Source: Bacillota bacterium
GTDB lineage: Bacteria > Bacillota > UBA4882 > UBA8346
Length of the DNA stretch: 64,000 nucleotides
Assembly (NCBI GenBank): GCA_023426245.1
Contig: JAFABB010000007.1
Location: forward strand, 233,951 to 297,950
Direction: 5' to 3'
A program made the translations under genes and the position numbers. Shown here in pieces: positions 6,808-15,944 of the stretch; position 1 is the first letter of the stretch; every line of letters begins with the position of its first letter. The notes beneath the pieces are model-generated. The model did no database searches. It was not told the DNA's origin and worked only from the letters and a program-made list of their open reading frames with translations.

Positions 6808-8427
6808 TTGGCAGACCAAAATAATTTGCCGAAAGTGGCTTATTTTTGTATGGAATATGGTCTGGATGCATCGTTTCGGAGTTATGCCGGGGGTCTTGGG
6901 ATCTTGGCCGGCGATTATCTTAAGGGCGCAAAAGACCATGGGTACCCGATTGTTGGAATCGGTATCAAATGGAAACAAGGATATACCGATCAAATGATTG
7001 ATCAAGATGGCCGGCCCTATGATAGTTATCATAATTACCAATATGATTTTTTGAAAGATACCGGAGTTAAAGTTGTGGTGCCAATCCGGAGACGGAATGT
7101 AGTCTGCAAGGTTTGGCTGGTTGATAATTTCGGTAATGCTCCCCTGTATTTGCTGGATACCGATGTGCCTGAGAATCAGGATCCCTGGATTACCGGCCAA
7201 TTATACGGCTGGTTTGGAGAGGAACGGATTGCTCAAGAAATGGTCCTGGGGATTGGCGGGGTGAAAGCGCTAAGGGCTCTTGGTATCGCGGTGGATGTAT
7301 ACCATTTTAACGAAGGCCATGCGGTGTTTGCGGGATTCGAGTTAATCAGGGAGAAACTGGAATGGGGTTTGCATTATGATGCGGCATTGGCGGCAGTCCG
7401 TGAACAAATCGTTTTTACGACCCACACGCCGATCGTTGAAGGCAATGAATCCCATGAGCTTGACCGGTTGATGTATATGGGCGCCAATAACGGTTTATCG
7501 ACGGAGCAAATGATGGAAATTGGTGGCAATCCTTTTAATATGACGGTTGCGGCTTTGCATTTGTCGAGAGTCACCAATGCGGTTGCCGATTTACACTGTC
7601 AGACCGCCAATAAAATGTGGTCTTACGTTTCAAGCTGTTCGCCCATTGTCGGCATTACCAACGCGATTCACACGCCAACCTGGGTTGATCCCGAGATGTT
7701 GCGGGCGGCCTCGGGAGAAGGCTCTCTGTGGGAACAGCATCAGAAAAATAAACAAAAACTGATTGGATTTATTAAAGAAAGAACCGGCGTCGAGCTGAAG
7801 CCGGAAGTTTTATTAATCGGTTTTTCAAGACGGGCTGCCGGATATAAAAGGAGCGGATTTATCTTCAGTAGACCGGAAATCATCGCTCCGCTGCTGGAAA
7901 AGGGGAAACTTCAGATCGTGTTTTCCGGTAAAGCCCATCCCTTGGATGACGGCGGTAAAAGGGTGGTTGAAAATCTGGTGCAAATGTCCAAACGTTATCC
8001 GGGCGCGGTGGTATTTTTGGAGAACTATGATATGACCATCGGTAAAATGTTAACCACCGGTTCCGATGTTTGGTTGAATAACCCGCGGCGGCCGAAAGAG
8101 GCCAGCGGTACTTCAGGGATGAAGGCTGCGATGAACGGGGCTCTTAATTTGAGTATTCTTGACGGCTGGTGGCCGGAGGCGTGCAGGCATGGGATCAATG
8201 GCTGGCAATTTGGAGACGGATTTGAAAGCTGCTCCGAATATGAACAGGATGAACATGATTTGAACGCCCTTTACCGGGTTTTGCAAGAGGAAGTAATTCC
8301 CACTTATTATCATAACCGGGAAAAATGGCTGCGGATGATGGGGGAGAGCATTAACAACACCCGCGAAACTTTTGCAGTCAAACGGATGCTGGATGATTAC
8401 TACCAGAAGATGTATATTTTAAAATAA
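6808..8427 (+). CDS. Alpha-glucan phosphorylase (GT35), short form
   Basis: 539 residues. It phosphorolyses alpha-1,4-glucans (glycogen, maltodextrin) to glucose-1-phosphate in the cytoplasm. Hallmarks: the N-terminal PKVAYFCMEYGL and YAGGLGILAGDYLK, the substrate loop NEGHAVFAGFELIRE, THTPIVEGNE, and the PLP-lysine motif EASGTSGMKAAMNG with Lys439. It belongs to the alpha-glucan phosphorylase subgroup of Thermotoga/Thermus type, but is shorter than the 700-850 residues usual there because the region before VAYFCMEYG is missing. The start is TTG after AAGGAGGGG. No other glycogen gene lies nearby; pgi is 5 kb away. Confidence 0.9.
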   Translation: MADQNNLPKVAYFCMEYGLDASFRSYAGGLGILAGDYLKGAKDHGYPIVGIGIKWKQGYTDQMIDQDGRPYDSYHNYQYDFLKDTGVKVVVPIRRRNVVCKVWLVDNFGNAPLYLLDTDVPENQDPWITGQLYGWFGEERIAQEMVLGIGGVKALRALGIAVDVYHFNEGHAVFAGFELIREKLEWGLHYDAALAAVREQIVFTTHTPIVEGNESHELDRLMYMGANNGLSTEQMMEIGGNPFNMTVAALHLSRVTNAVADLHCQTANKMWSYVSSCSPIVGITNAIHTPTWVDPEMLRAASGEGSLWEQHQKNKQKLIGFIKERTGVELKPEVLLIGFSRRAAGYKRSGFIFSRPEIIAPLLEKGKLQIVFSGKAHPLDDGGKRVVENLVQMSKRYPGAVVFLENYDMTIGKMLTTGSDVWLNNPRRPKEASGTSGMKAAMNGALNLSILDGWWPEACRHGINGWQFGDGFESCSEYEQDEHDLNALYRVLQEEVIPTYYHNREKWLRMMGESINNTRETFAVKRMLDDYYQKMYILK

Positions 8428-8479
8428 TTTCTTAGGATTTATATTGATTTCATTTGATTCATATGAATTTTACGACTTC

Positions 8480-8515
8480 AAAAAGCCGCTGGAGGATTTC
8501 GACAGTGGCTTTTTG
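8480..8515 (+). terminator. Terminator of glucan phosphorylase
   Basis: AAAAGCCGCTG (8481-8491) pairs with CAGTGGCTTTT (8503-8513), ending in a T run. Confidence 0.85.
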
Positions 8516-8707
8516 AGTGAATTCCGATGTTCATTCGTGCTGGAGTTATATTGGCGCGTGTTTGTTCGCGTTAAGCCTGAATGCGTGGCAAATGGAGAAA
8601 CACGGGATTATCCGGTTTATTTTAAAATCTGGGGTATTGGAACCAAATAAACATATGGATGATTGGATTCTTTTTGTCCACGGCTTCCACCGGCGAGGTT
8701 TCTTTTT

Positions 8708-8813
8708 GAGCGACCCAAAAATGGGACCTCCGCTCGTAAAGCAAGCGGCAAAGTCGCCGGAACCCTGAAGACTGGACGGCTCCATCGTGGAGGCGACTTT
8801 GCCGTATTTTTTT
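8708..8813 (+). ncRNA. Candidate structured RNA ending in an intrinsic terminator
   Basis: Three nested or adjacent helices are visible. GAGCG (8708) pairs with CGCTC (8731) around an ACCC-AAAAA-TGGG hairpin. CGGCAAAGTCGCC (8746-8758) pairs perfectly over 13 bp with GGCGACTTTGCCG (8792-8804), enclosing CTCCA-TCG-TGGAG. The long helix is followed by TATTTTTTT. It lies after the phosphorylase terminator, so it would be an independent transcript or a leader for the repeat ORFs downstream. I could not match it to a riboswitch class I know. It could also be just an elaborate terminator. Confidence 0.45.
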
Positions 8814-8888
8814 CCGCGATACCGGTGGTCTACCGGTATTTTATACATCAAAGAAATTTCATGGATTATTAATTTCCTGGAGGGGGAA

Positions 8889-8933
8889 TTGAAGATTTGT
8901 GTTCTGGAAATGAAATCCGGAGGCAAAGATTAA
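8889..8933 (+). CDS. Candidate 14-residue peptide, repeat unit 1
   Basis: Starts with TTG after a very strong GGAGGGGG site and reads MKICVLEMKSGGKD before TAA. Nothing about its function is known. The ideal spacing and the duplicate copy 81 bp downstream are the only support; translation would need experimental proof. Confidence 0.35.
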   Translation: MKICVLEMKSGGKD

Positions 8934-8969
8934 TTCTTAAGAGCTAAGATTAATTTCCTGGAGGGGGAA

Positions 8970-9014
8970 TTGAAGATTTGTGTTCTGGAAATGAAATCCG
9001 GAAGTAAAGATTAA
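8970..9014 (+). CDS. Candidate 14-residue peptide, repeat unit 2
   Basis: Same arrangement as the unit-1 frame: GGAGGGGG, TTG, then MKICVLEMKSGSKD and TAA. It differs from unit 1 by Gly to Ser at residue 12. Substitutions between the units fall inside and outside the frame, so coding constraint is not demonstrated. Confidence 0.35.
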   Translation: MKICVLEMKSGSKD

Positions 9015-9029
9015 TTTTTAAGAGTAAAG

Positions 9030-9504
9030 ATTAATTTCTATAAATTTGATGACCATTTTATATTATTTTGTTAAAATCCCGGATAAAAGTTAGCAAATCC
9101 GGTCCTAAAGGATAAGCAAAAAGTTGGCCTAAAAAAAGTTAACGGAGACAGGATTCGCAGGATTTACAGGATTAAGACCTGCAAAATTGAACTGCTGGAA
9201 AATAGATAATTCATAGGGGTTTTAAAAAATCCCGTAAATCCATAAAATCATGTTACTCCTGTTTAAGTTCTTTTAGTTGGGCCGCAGTATAGTTTAACTA
9301 TGCTCGGTCGGGCATTTTAGATTTCACCTTGGATGAATGGCTCAATATTTTATATTGATTGAATATTTTTGATTTCCCATTTTCCCTCCGGGATATGGGT
9401 AAAGCTTTAAATCGGGACGGGGTAATCGCCTGAACAAACGGGGTTCACTTCTGTTAAGGAAAGGGCCGCCGCGGACGGTCCTCTCTGCTGATTTCCCCTT
9501 TTAC
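9030..9504. other. Intergenic stretch, nothing recognised
   Basis: About 475 bp, AT-rich in the left part. I see no gene with a ribosome binding site, no clear promoter-terminator pair and no repeat beyond the stub of the 81-bp unit. A weak GC-rich hairpin near 9466-9484 may end the gene at 9505-9816 on the minus strand, but it has no T tract. Confidence 0.5.
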
Positions 9505-9816
9505 CTACCGCTGATCCGGAAAACCGAACTCCTTCCAAGATTCCTGGGGCATTTCCAGTTTGACCATTTTTTTGCCCTCCTGGAACAAGTCATTCAGTTC
9601 TTCCTTTTTGCCGTCGAGGGCGTTGGTCATGATCTTCAATTTGGATTTGACCGCCTCGTGGGTACTGTTTAAGTCCAGAGCGTCCTTATAAGCGGTTTCG
9701 AATTTGCCGATGAAATCGGTGTCCGCCCCCCTACGGGCCAGTTCGGAAGTATGGGTTTTAAGCCCTGCCAGCATAACGCTGGCGTTTTTCATTTGTTCCG
9801 CGAATGATTCCGACAT
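9505..9816 (-). CDS. Small helical protein of unknown function
   Basis: 103 residues, no signal peptide, no cysteines, rich in Lys, Glu, Leu and Ala with heptad-like spacing through most of its length, so probably an all-alpha coiled-coil protein. It opens MSESFAEQMKNASVMLAGLK. I do not recognise a family. The ATG follows AAAGGAG. It is monocistronic, with its own promoter carrying a palindrome, which suggests regulated expression. Confidence 0.6.
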   Translation of the reverse strand: MSESFAEQMKNASVMLAGLKTHTSELARRGADTDFIGKFETAYKDALDLNSTHEAVKSKLKIMTNALDGKKEELNDLFQEGKKMVKLEMPQESWKEFGFPDQR

Positions 9817-9894
9817 TACAAACTAAACTCCTTTATTGATAATTTCGGCGCACTTGCGCCAGCGAGCGACTCTTCCGGCCGGAGAATATCCTTG

Positions 9895-9933
9895 CTTATG
9901 GATAATTATACCATAAGTGTAAAAATACACAAT
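9895..9933 (-). promoter_or_regulatory. Promoter with palindromic operator for the small helical protein
   Basis: On the minus strand a TATAAT (plus strand 9905-9910) lies 16 bp from TTGTGT (9927-9932). The palindrome CTTATGG (9895-9901) / CCATAAG (9911-9917) brackets the -10 box exactly, an arrangement typical of a repressor site. Confidence 0.5.
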
Positions 9934-10148
9934 ATCATCAAAAAGGATATTTCCGGAAATACCCTCATTATAGTGGGGAAATGTGAGTCAGAGGAACCCC
10001 GAAAAATGAAAAAAAATTTTTAGCGGATGATTTCGTTTCCATGAGGTTTATCTTGGCCCGGCTCCAATTTCTCTATGGAGAATGACTGTCGGATTTTCTT
10101 CCCGCCGCTTTACAATTATTACTTTATCCTATAAAATGGAATCACTAA

Positions 10149-10185
10149 GAACAAACGGAAACGAATCGGAACAAAGAAGAACAAA
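10149..10185. promoter_or_regulatory. Phased direct repeats, candidate DeoR operator
   Basis: GAACAAA occurs at 10149, 10169 and 10179, with a degenerate GAAACGA near 10158. The exact copies are 20 and 10 bp apart, so all sit on one face of the helix. DeoR-family repressors commonly bind such short direct repeats. The array lies immediately upstream of the deoR-type gene, so autoregulation is likely. Confidence 0.55.
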
Positions 10186-10200
10186 TTGGAGGAACCCTGG

Positions 10201-11007
10201 ATGTTCATTGAAGAGCGCCATCAGCATATTTTGGAAATGCTTCAAGCCAAAGGACGGGTGGAAGTAGTCGAATTGAGTAAGAATTTTCAGATTTCGGAAG
10301 ATTCGATCCGGCGGGATTTACGTTTAATGGAGGAAAAAGGGCTTTTAACGCGAACATATGGTGGGGCTATCCTTCCGGAGCAGGTTAGTTCGGCTTTATC
10401 CTACCGGGAACGGCAGGAACTCAACAAGGATGTTAAAACCGCCATTGCCAAATTGGCAGTGGCCGCAATAAAAAATAACGATACCATCCTATTGGACGGC
10501 TCCTCCACCGTGGACGAAATGGTTCCTTTTTTAAACCGGATCTCCGGACTGACGGTCATTACCAATTCGATCGCCATTGCCCATGATGTCCTGCTTTTTA
10601 CCACCGGTTGCAAACTGGTGATGATCGGCGGCGCCGTCGATCGGGAAAGTTTTAATACCATTAGTATCGACAGCCTCAAGAAAATCCAGGGCATCAGGGT
10701 GGATAAAACTTTTGCCGGGCCCTGTGGCGTTTGCCCGGAATGGGGGTTGTCAACGACCACTTTTGATGAGGCGGCCATTAAAAAAGCCATGATGGAAGCG
10801 GCCAAAGAGGTCTATCTCCTGTTTGAAAGCAGTAAGTTCGGACACCGCTCGTTGGCCAATATCGGGCCTATCGAGCCGCGATATCATTGGATTACCGATC
10901 GTCAAATCGCTGTCGAGGATAGCGGGTTTCAAAAGTTACTCGCCCAAGGACTGCAAATACAGATCGCCGATAGTTTCAACGACGGGGATACCAACCTTCG
11001 ACTTTAG
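10201..11007 (+). CDS. DeoR/GlpR-family transcriptional regulator
   Basis: 268 residues. An N-terminal winged helix-turn-helix (about residues 5-55, with VVELSKNFQISEDSIRRDLRL) is followed by the DeoR C-terminal sensor domain, which binds a phosphorylated sugar intermediate in characterised members. The sensor domain shows LDGSSTVDEMV and ITNSIAIAHDV. The start is the ATG with TGGAGG eight bases upstream. It heads a likely operon with an MFS transporter and a barrel-like protein. The usual kinase or aldolase partner is absent, so the inducer is unknown. Confidence 0.9.
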   Translation: MFIEERHQHILEMLQAKGRVEVVELSKNFQISEDSIRRDLRLMEEKGLLTRTYGGAILPEQVSSALSYRERQELNKDVKTAIAKLAVAAIKNNDTILLDGSSTVDEMVPFLNRISGLTVITNSIAIAHDVLLFTTGCKLVMIGGAVDRESFNTISIDSLKKIQGIRVDKTFAGPCGVCPEWGLSTTTFDEAAIKKAMMEAAKEVYLLFESSKFGHRSLANIGPIEPRYHWITDRQIAVEDSGFQKLLAQGLQIQIADSFNDGDTNLRL

Positions 11008-11069
11008 CGGAAGCATTGCCTTTGGGTTTGAATTTCCGGCATTTGATCTGACGAGTGAGGAGAAAAATC

Positions 11070-12344
11070 ATGACTATTGAACTCGCGCCATCCAGCTTTA
11101 TTCAATCCTTTAAAAAATTACACGGTAATACCCGGGTTTCCGTAGTTTTCGAACCTCTCTGGGGGATTCCGTATTCTTTATATACCTTTTATTTCAGCCT
11201 TTATATGAAAGACCGGGGGATTAGCGATCCTCAAATCGGTTTTCTGATTGCCATCGGGTTTATTGCCTGTATAGCATTTTCGGCGGTTGCCGGCCTGATC
11301 ACGGATGCAATGGGCCGCCGTAGAACAACCTTGATATTTGATCTGATTGCCTGGCCCGTCGCCATCATGATTTATTTAGTTAGTCATAATTTTTGGATGT
11401 TTGCCTTAGCCCAGGTTGTCAATAGCTTATCGAAGATTCCCGCCGTTTCCTGGAACCTGATGTTGATTGAAGACGCGGCCCCGGAACAACAGGTCGCCGC
11501 CTACAATCTGATTAATACCATCAACATTTCGGTAGGTATTCTCACACCCTTAGCCGGACTGATTGTCAAGCAGATGGGAATTCTTTCCGGAGAACGGATT
11601 TTATTGGGTTTTGCGGTTATCAGCATGACTACGATGGTACTGGGTCGAAATTATTATTATCGGGAGACTGCGGTTGGACAACAAATTTTACACCAGCGGA
11701 ATCAAGAATCCGCTGCGTCCAAAAAAAGATTGAATCTGACTTTTTTGAAGAATCTTTTCCACGAGCCTCTGGTTTTAACGGTATTATCTTGTAGTGTTCT
11801 TTTTAACGCCTATATTCCGATAGGCACTTATTCCAGTCTTTATTACGCCCCTTTTTTGACGGAAGTTCTTAAACTTGATAAATCCGCCATCGCTGTTTTG
11901 GGCGGAGTCAATGCCGCAGTCATGTTTGGCATATTTTTTCTTGTGATCCCCCGTTCGGCCAAGGTTAATCGCTATCTGCTGATGGCGGGCGGAGTTTTGT
12001 TGCAGATTGCATCCCTGGTATTATTTATTACCATCCCGGCGGGCAGCTTCAAAATTGTGTCGTTGGGAGTGGTGATTTTTGCAATCGGTTATGGCCTTTC
12101 AAAGCCCTTTATTGATGCGGTTTTGGCAGAGGCCACTTCCGGTACGGAGCGGGCAGCCGTTTTTGCCCTTCATAACACGGCAGTAGCTGCTTTTAGTGCG
12201 GTTTTCGGCTTCCTTTCGGGATTTTTATATAGCATAAACCCTGCGCTGCTCTACATGTTGTCTATCGGGATACTGACTGTCTGTACAGGCATACTCATTG
12301 GGTTGGGATTGTCAAGAACAACCACGAAGCTAAGGAGAAATTGA
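11070..12344 (+). CDS. MFS transporter
   Basis: 424 residues with about 12 predicted membrane helices. The MFS loop motif between helices 2 and 3 is visible as GLITDAMGRRRT (near residue 75). Substrate unknown. Linkage to a DeoR regulator and to an outer-membrane-like protein suggests a sugar or sugar-derived solute. The ATG is chosen with AGGAG seven bases upstream. The stop overlaps a possible start of the next gene, indicating translational coupling. Confidence 0.85.
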   Translation: MTIELAPSSFIQSFKKLHGNTRVSVVFEPLWGIPYSLYTFYFSLYMKDRGISDPQIGFLIAIGFIACIAFSAVAGLITDAMGRRRTTLIFDLIAWPVAIMIYLVSHNFWMFALAQVVNSLSKIPAVSWNLMLIEDAAPEQQVAAYNLINTINISVGILTPLAGLIVKQMGILSGERILLGFAVISMTTMVLGRNYYYRETAVGQQILHQRNQESAASKKRLNLTFLKNLFHEPLVLTVLSCSVLFNAYIPIGTYSSLYYAPFLTEVLKLDKSAIAVLGGVNAAVMFGIFFLVIPRSAKVNRYLLMAGGVLLQIASLVLFITIPAGSFKIVSLGVVIFAIGYGLSKPFIDAVLAEATSGTERAAVFALHNTAVAAFSAVFGFLSGFLYSINPALLYMLSIGILTVCTGILIGLGLSRTTTKLRRN

Positions 12345-12352
12345 GACAAAAA

Positions 12353-13603
12353 ATGAAACGAAAACAAATACTCGCTATCTTGCTGACAATGTCGGTTTTA
12401 ACTGGGATTTTCACCACTCAAAGTTATGCGCAAGGTCTTGAAGAACAAGGAACCCTCTCTCCTGTCAACGAAGGGAACATTTCCGCCCAGCTCGATCAAA
12501 TGTACGGATGGCAGAGTTTCGCACAGAATTTAGAGCTTGAATATACAACCATTCAGGGAGAAAAGGCTGCCGGCTTTCATGTAAAGCCGGAATGGCGCTG
12601 GAAAAGGTTTGAAGGTGTTTTTGATTTGGCTTTTTTCCAAAATCCCTGGAATGACGATAAGTGGCAATGGGGAATGCCAAGGCCCGGCATCATCCCGGAT
12701 CTCCCTAATTTTATCGACAGTTTTGCATATCAGGGCGATTGCCTGCAACTTCAGTATCAAAAAATAGAAGATATCGACTATGGTTACGGGTTACTCATTA
12801 ACGATTACCATCCTTTTAACCCGTATCGTGGTTTTTTATTGAATGGAACCCCTAGTGAGACGACTCATTTGAGTTATGTTGCCTTCGGTGAAATATTTTA
12901 CTGGGCTCCTTTTGAGAAAAATGATTATGCCAGTTTACAAGCATTACGTATCGATCAGTCTGTAACAACGGCCGGACTTCACTGGCAGCTGGGGTTGACG
13001 GGTATTCGCGACGGTTACGACGGTTTGTCCTCCCGTCAATTTCCAACGGAAGGGCTTTCTTACGATCTTAGTTTAAACAATGTGATTTGGTGCGCTCCGT
13101 TTTGGGAATCAGCCAGGTTTACCAATTATGGAAAAGCCGATATGTTTGGCGTTAAGGGAAGGCTCGGATTGGTCAGTTATCAGATCGGCGAATTCTACAC
13201 CCAAGGAAAGTTTGTCGCCAACTACTTTGGCGGAAGATATGAGGATTTGAAATGGAACTCTTACAATGATCTTGGAAAAGCCGGGCTCCTTTCCCTGGAT
13301 AGTGTCGATGCCGCATCCCGGAACGGTACCATGGCCCAATTGTGGCTCGAAGTTAACCCGTGGCTTAATTTGAGCGCTCTGTATATCGATGATATTGAAA
13401 GTCCGATGGCTTACCGCTTTAAAGGAAAGATTGAGCGGTTGGGCTTGGAGTATGGTTTTTCACTTTATGACCAAAAAAGGAATGTTTATAATTATGATTG
13501 GTTTATTAAGGATGATGACGGCTCTTGGAGTTATCTCTGTCATTATTACCGGGATTTGGACGGCAAATCCCGCTATGATTTTGAACTGGGATATAAGTTT
13601 TAG
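12353..13603 (+). CDS. Secreted beta-rich protein, candidate outer-membrane beta-barrel
   Basis: 417 residues with a signal peptide (MKRKQILAILLTMSVLTGIF, likely cut after SYA). The rest is rich in alternating aromatic/polar strands and turns, has almost no long helices, and ends YDFELGYKF with a terminal Phe, as expected for BAM-assembled outer-membrane barrels. No known porin family is recognised. An alternative TTG start at 12341 overlaps the MFS stop. Coexpression with an inner-membrane transporter suggests a two-membrane uptake or export route. If right, the cell has an outer membrane. An S-layer-associated or plain secreted protein is the alternative. Confidence 0.6.
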   Translation: MKRKQILAILLTMSVLTGIFTTQSYAQGLEEQGTLSPVNEGNISAQLDQMYGWQSFAQNLELEYTTIQGEKAAGFHVKPEWRWKRFEGVFDLAFFQNPWNDDKWQWGMPRPGIIPDLPNFIDSFAYQGDCLQLQYQKIEDIDYGYGLLINDYHPFNPYRGFLLNGTPSETTHLSYVAFGEIFYWAPFEKNDYASLQALRIDQSVTTAGLHWQLGLTGIRDGYDGLSSRQFPTEGLSYDLSLNNVIWCAPFWESARFTNYGKADMFGVKGRLGLVSYQIGEFYTQGKFVANYFGGRYEDLKWNSYNDLGKAGLLSLDSVDAASRNGTMAQLWLEVNPWLNLSALYIDDIESPMAYRFKGKIERLGLEYGFSLYDQKRNVYNYDWFIKDDDGSWSYLCHYYRDLDGKSRYDFELGYKF

Positions 13604-13730
13604 ATCCATTTTACTCCATTTACATTATCCGTATATTCTTGCAGGAAGATGCATATCTCTAGCGAATAGAAAAGACGAGATTTTCCAAATTTCTGTTTTG
13701 ATTCGTCATAAAATTTTGGAGGCGTAAACA

Positions 13731-15080
13731 ATGGCTAGTCAAATAAAATTAGATTTATCAAAAGCAAGACCCTTTGTTGGAGAACATGAAGTAGGCATGC
13801 TTCAGGAGCAGGTTAAACTGGCCCATGAGATGCTGCATCAAAAAAACGGCCCCGGCAATGATTTTCTGGGATGGGTGGAATTGCCGGTGAGCTATGATAA
13901 GAAAGAATTCCAAGCGGTTATGAAGGCGGCCGAACAGATTCGAAAGGATTCTCAGGTGTTGGTGGTGATTGGGATCGGCGGGTCGTATCTCGGTGCGCGG
14001 GCTGCTATTGATTTACTGAACCATAGTTTCCATAATCAACTCAGTGCGGAAAAACGCAAAGGCCCCCAAATTTTATATTTAGGAAATACCATTAGTCCGA
14101 CTTACACCGGGGAGTTGTTCGATCTCCTGGCGGATAAGGATTTCTCGGTTAACGTCATTTCCAAATCGGGGACAACTACCGAGCCGGCGATCGCTTTCCG
14201 TTTAATCAAAGAATTATTGGTCCAAAAATACGGAGAGGCCGGAGCGAAAACCCGGATTTACGCGACAACCGACAAGTCCAAGGGAGCTTTGAAGAAGACC
14301 GCCATTTCCGAAGGATATACCCAATTTGTGATTCCCGATGATGTTGGGGGCAGGTATTCGGTACTGACCCCCGTCGGGTTGTTGCCGATTGCCGCCGGTG
14401 GAATCGATATTCAGGAAATGATGAACGGAGCCGCCGAAGGTTACCGGGAATATCAGGAGACTTCTTTGGAAAAAAATCCGGCTTACCAGTATGCGGCAGC
14501 CCGGACCGCTCTTTACCGGAAAGGAAAGACCACCGAAATCATGGTCAATTATGAACCGGGGCTGCATTACTTCGCGGAATGGTGGAAGCAATTATATGGA
14601 GAAAGCGAAGGGAAGGACCAAAAAGGCATTTTCCCGGCGGCTTGTGATTTTTCAACCGACCTTCACTCGATGGGACAGTATATTCAGGATGGGCGAAGGG
14701 ATCTGTTGGAAACGGTTCTTTGGGTCGAAAAACCCCGCCGTTCGGTGATTATTCCGGATGATCCCGCCAATATCGACGGCTTAAATTTCTTAAGCGGCAA
14801 AACCATGGAATATGTGAATCAAAAAGCGTTTGAAGGCACACTGCTAGCCCATAACGACGGGGGAGTCCCCAATATGGTGGTAAGGATTCCCGAAATTACT
14901 CCCCACACCTTCGGGAAACTGGTCTATTTCTTCGAAAAGGCCTGTGGGATCAGCGGCTATTTAAATGCGGTCAATCCCTTTGATCAACCCGGAGTGGAAG
15001 CTTATAAGAAAAATATGTTTGCTCTGTTGGGGAAAGCGGGTTACGAGGCGGAGAAAGCCAAATTAGAGGAGAGATTGTAA
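13731..15080 (+). CDS. pgi: Glucose-6-phosphate isomerase
   Basis: 449 residues, the length of the Bacillus-type enzyme, which interconverts glucose-6-phosphate and fructose-6-phosphate in glycolysis. The phosphate-binding motif [14 protein letters not shown], the [10 protein letters not shown] loop and a segment with [13 protein letters not shown] are all visible. GGAGG lies seven bases before the ATG. It is followed 48 bp later by the CPBP gene. Confidence 0.97.
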   Translation: MASQIKLDLSKARPFVGEHEVGMLQEQVKLAHEMLHQKNGPGNDFLGWVELPVSYDKKEFQAVMKAAEQIRKDSQVLVVIGIGGSYLGARAAIDLLNHSFHNQLSAEKRKGPQILYLGNTISPTYTGELFDLLADKDFSVNVISKSGTTTEPAIAFRLIKELLVQKYGEAGAKTRIYATTDKSKGALKKTAISEGYTQFVIPDDVGGRYSVLTPVGLLPIAAGGIDIQEMMNGAAEGYREYQETSLEKNPAYQYAAARTALYRKGKTTEIMVNYEPGLHYFAEWWKQLYGESEGKDQKGIFPAACDFSTDLHSMGQYIQDGRRDLLETVLWVEKPRRSVIIPDDPANIDGLNFLSGKTMEYVNQKAFEGTLLAHNDGGVPNMVVRIPEITPHTFGKLVYFFEKACGISGYLNAVNPFDQPGVEAYKKNMFALLGKAGYEAEKAKLEERL

Positions 15081-15127
15081 TCAAGATTCAATTCAACCGG
15101 AGCCTGATCAAAATTTGGGGGGAAATA

Positions 15128-15922
15128 TTGCTGTGGATTAGCTTGTATCTGTTGATGCAAGTTTTGGTTACCACCGGACAGGGCTTTGTTTATCTGCTGC
15201 AATTTATGATTTTCCGCCATCGGGAAATAAGCCCCAAGCAAATAGAGGCCATGCTCGACCGGAATGTCTTGCCAATGTTGATAATCAGCGCCCTGTTGTC
15301 GCTTTTGATATATTGGATAGCTTTCCGGGTAAAACGAAAAAATCTCTGGAACTATTGCCGGTTTTCAAAACCGAGAATGAGCGTTGTCCTGCTTGCCGTG
15401 GTTCTTGGTGTTTCCTTCAATTTGCTTTTTTTAACCTTTGATATGGTAACATCTTTTGACCAACTCTTTCCCGATTACGATCAAGTGGTGGAACCGTTGC
15501 TGGGTGGAGGTTTTGGCTTCACCCTGATGATTGCCGGAATTTTAATTCCAATCTTTGAGGAAATCCTGTTCAGGGGGATGGTGTTTAACCGGATCAAGGC
15601 TTTTTTACCTGTCGGCATAGCCATAGGCTTGCAAGGGTTTCTTTTTGGGGCTTACCACCTGAATATTTTACAAGGGATTTATGGAATGATATTAGGTGTT
15701 TTGGCGGCCCTGGTGTATCAGTGGTTTGGGTCCCTATGGGTCCCCGTCGCGGTCCATATTGCTTTTAATTCATTCAGCATCATTATCAGCAGGATTCCCA
15801 ATATTGAAATTATTTTTCAACAAGGAATTCTGCTTCTGATCGGCAGCGGGGCTTTGTTGGTTTTGACGTTATTTTCTCTGTGGCAAAGCCATCGTGCGGT
15901 TTTCAAGCTCAAATCGTTCTGA
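15128..15922 (+). CDS. CPBP-family intramembrane glutamic endopeptidase
   Basis: 264 residues and about seven membrane helices. The CAAX-protease/bacteriocin-processing (Abi) signature is complete: FEEILFRGMVFNR supplies the EExxxR motif, FGAYHL the first His segment and HIAFN the last. Family members cleave inside membranes; roles range from self-immunity to protein maturation, and none can be assigned here. The start is uncertain: TTG at 15128 has GGGGGG upstream, but the frame is open to about 15074 and the extra residues would lengthen the N-terminus. It probably shares the pgi transcript. Confidence 0.85.
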   Translation: MLWISLYLLMQVLVTTGQGFVYLLQFMIFRHREISPKQIEAMLDRNVLPMLIISALLSLLIYWIAFRVKRKNLWNYCRFSKPRMSVVLLAVVLGVSFNLLFLTFDMVTSFDQLFPDYDQVVEPLLGGGFGFTLMIAGILIPIFEEILFRGMVFNRIKAFLPVGIAIGLQGFLFGAYHLNILQGIYGMILGVLAALVYQWFGSLWVPVAVHIAFNSFSIIISRIPNIEIIFQQGILLLIGSGALLVLTLFSLWQSHRAVFKLKSF

Positions 15923-15944
15923 TCTTCCGAAGGCTAAACCGTTA

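Larger units (their letters stand above)
8868..9029 (+). repeat. 81-bp tandem direct repeat, two units plus a stub
   Basis: Units begin at 8868 and 8949 with ATTAATTTCCTGGAGGGGG and differ at only a few bases. A third partial unit starts at 9030. Each unit contains GGAGGGGG, a TTG start five bases later and a 14-codon open frame ending in TAA. The period is a multiple of three. Confidence 0.9.

Noticed and set aside
8868..9029. Possible CRISPR or repeat-spacer array
   Set aside because: The 81-bp units are contiguous copies without variable spacers, and no cas genes are present.
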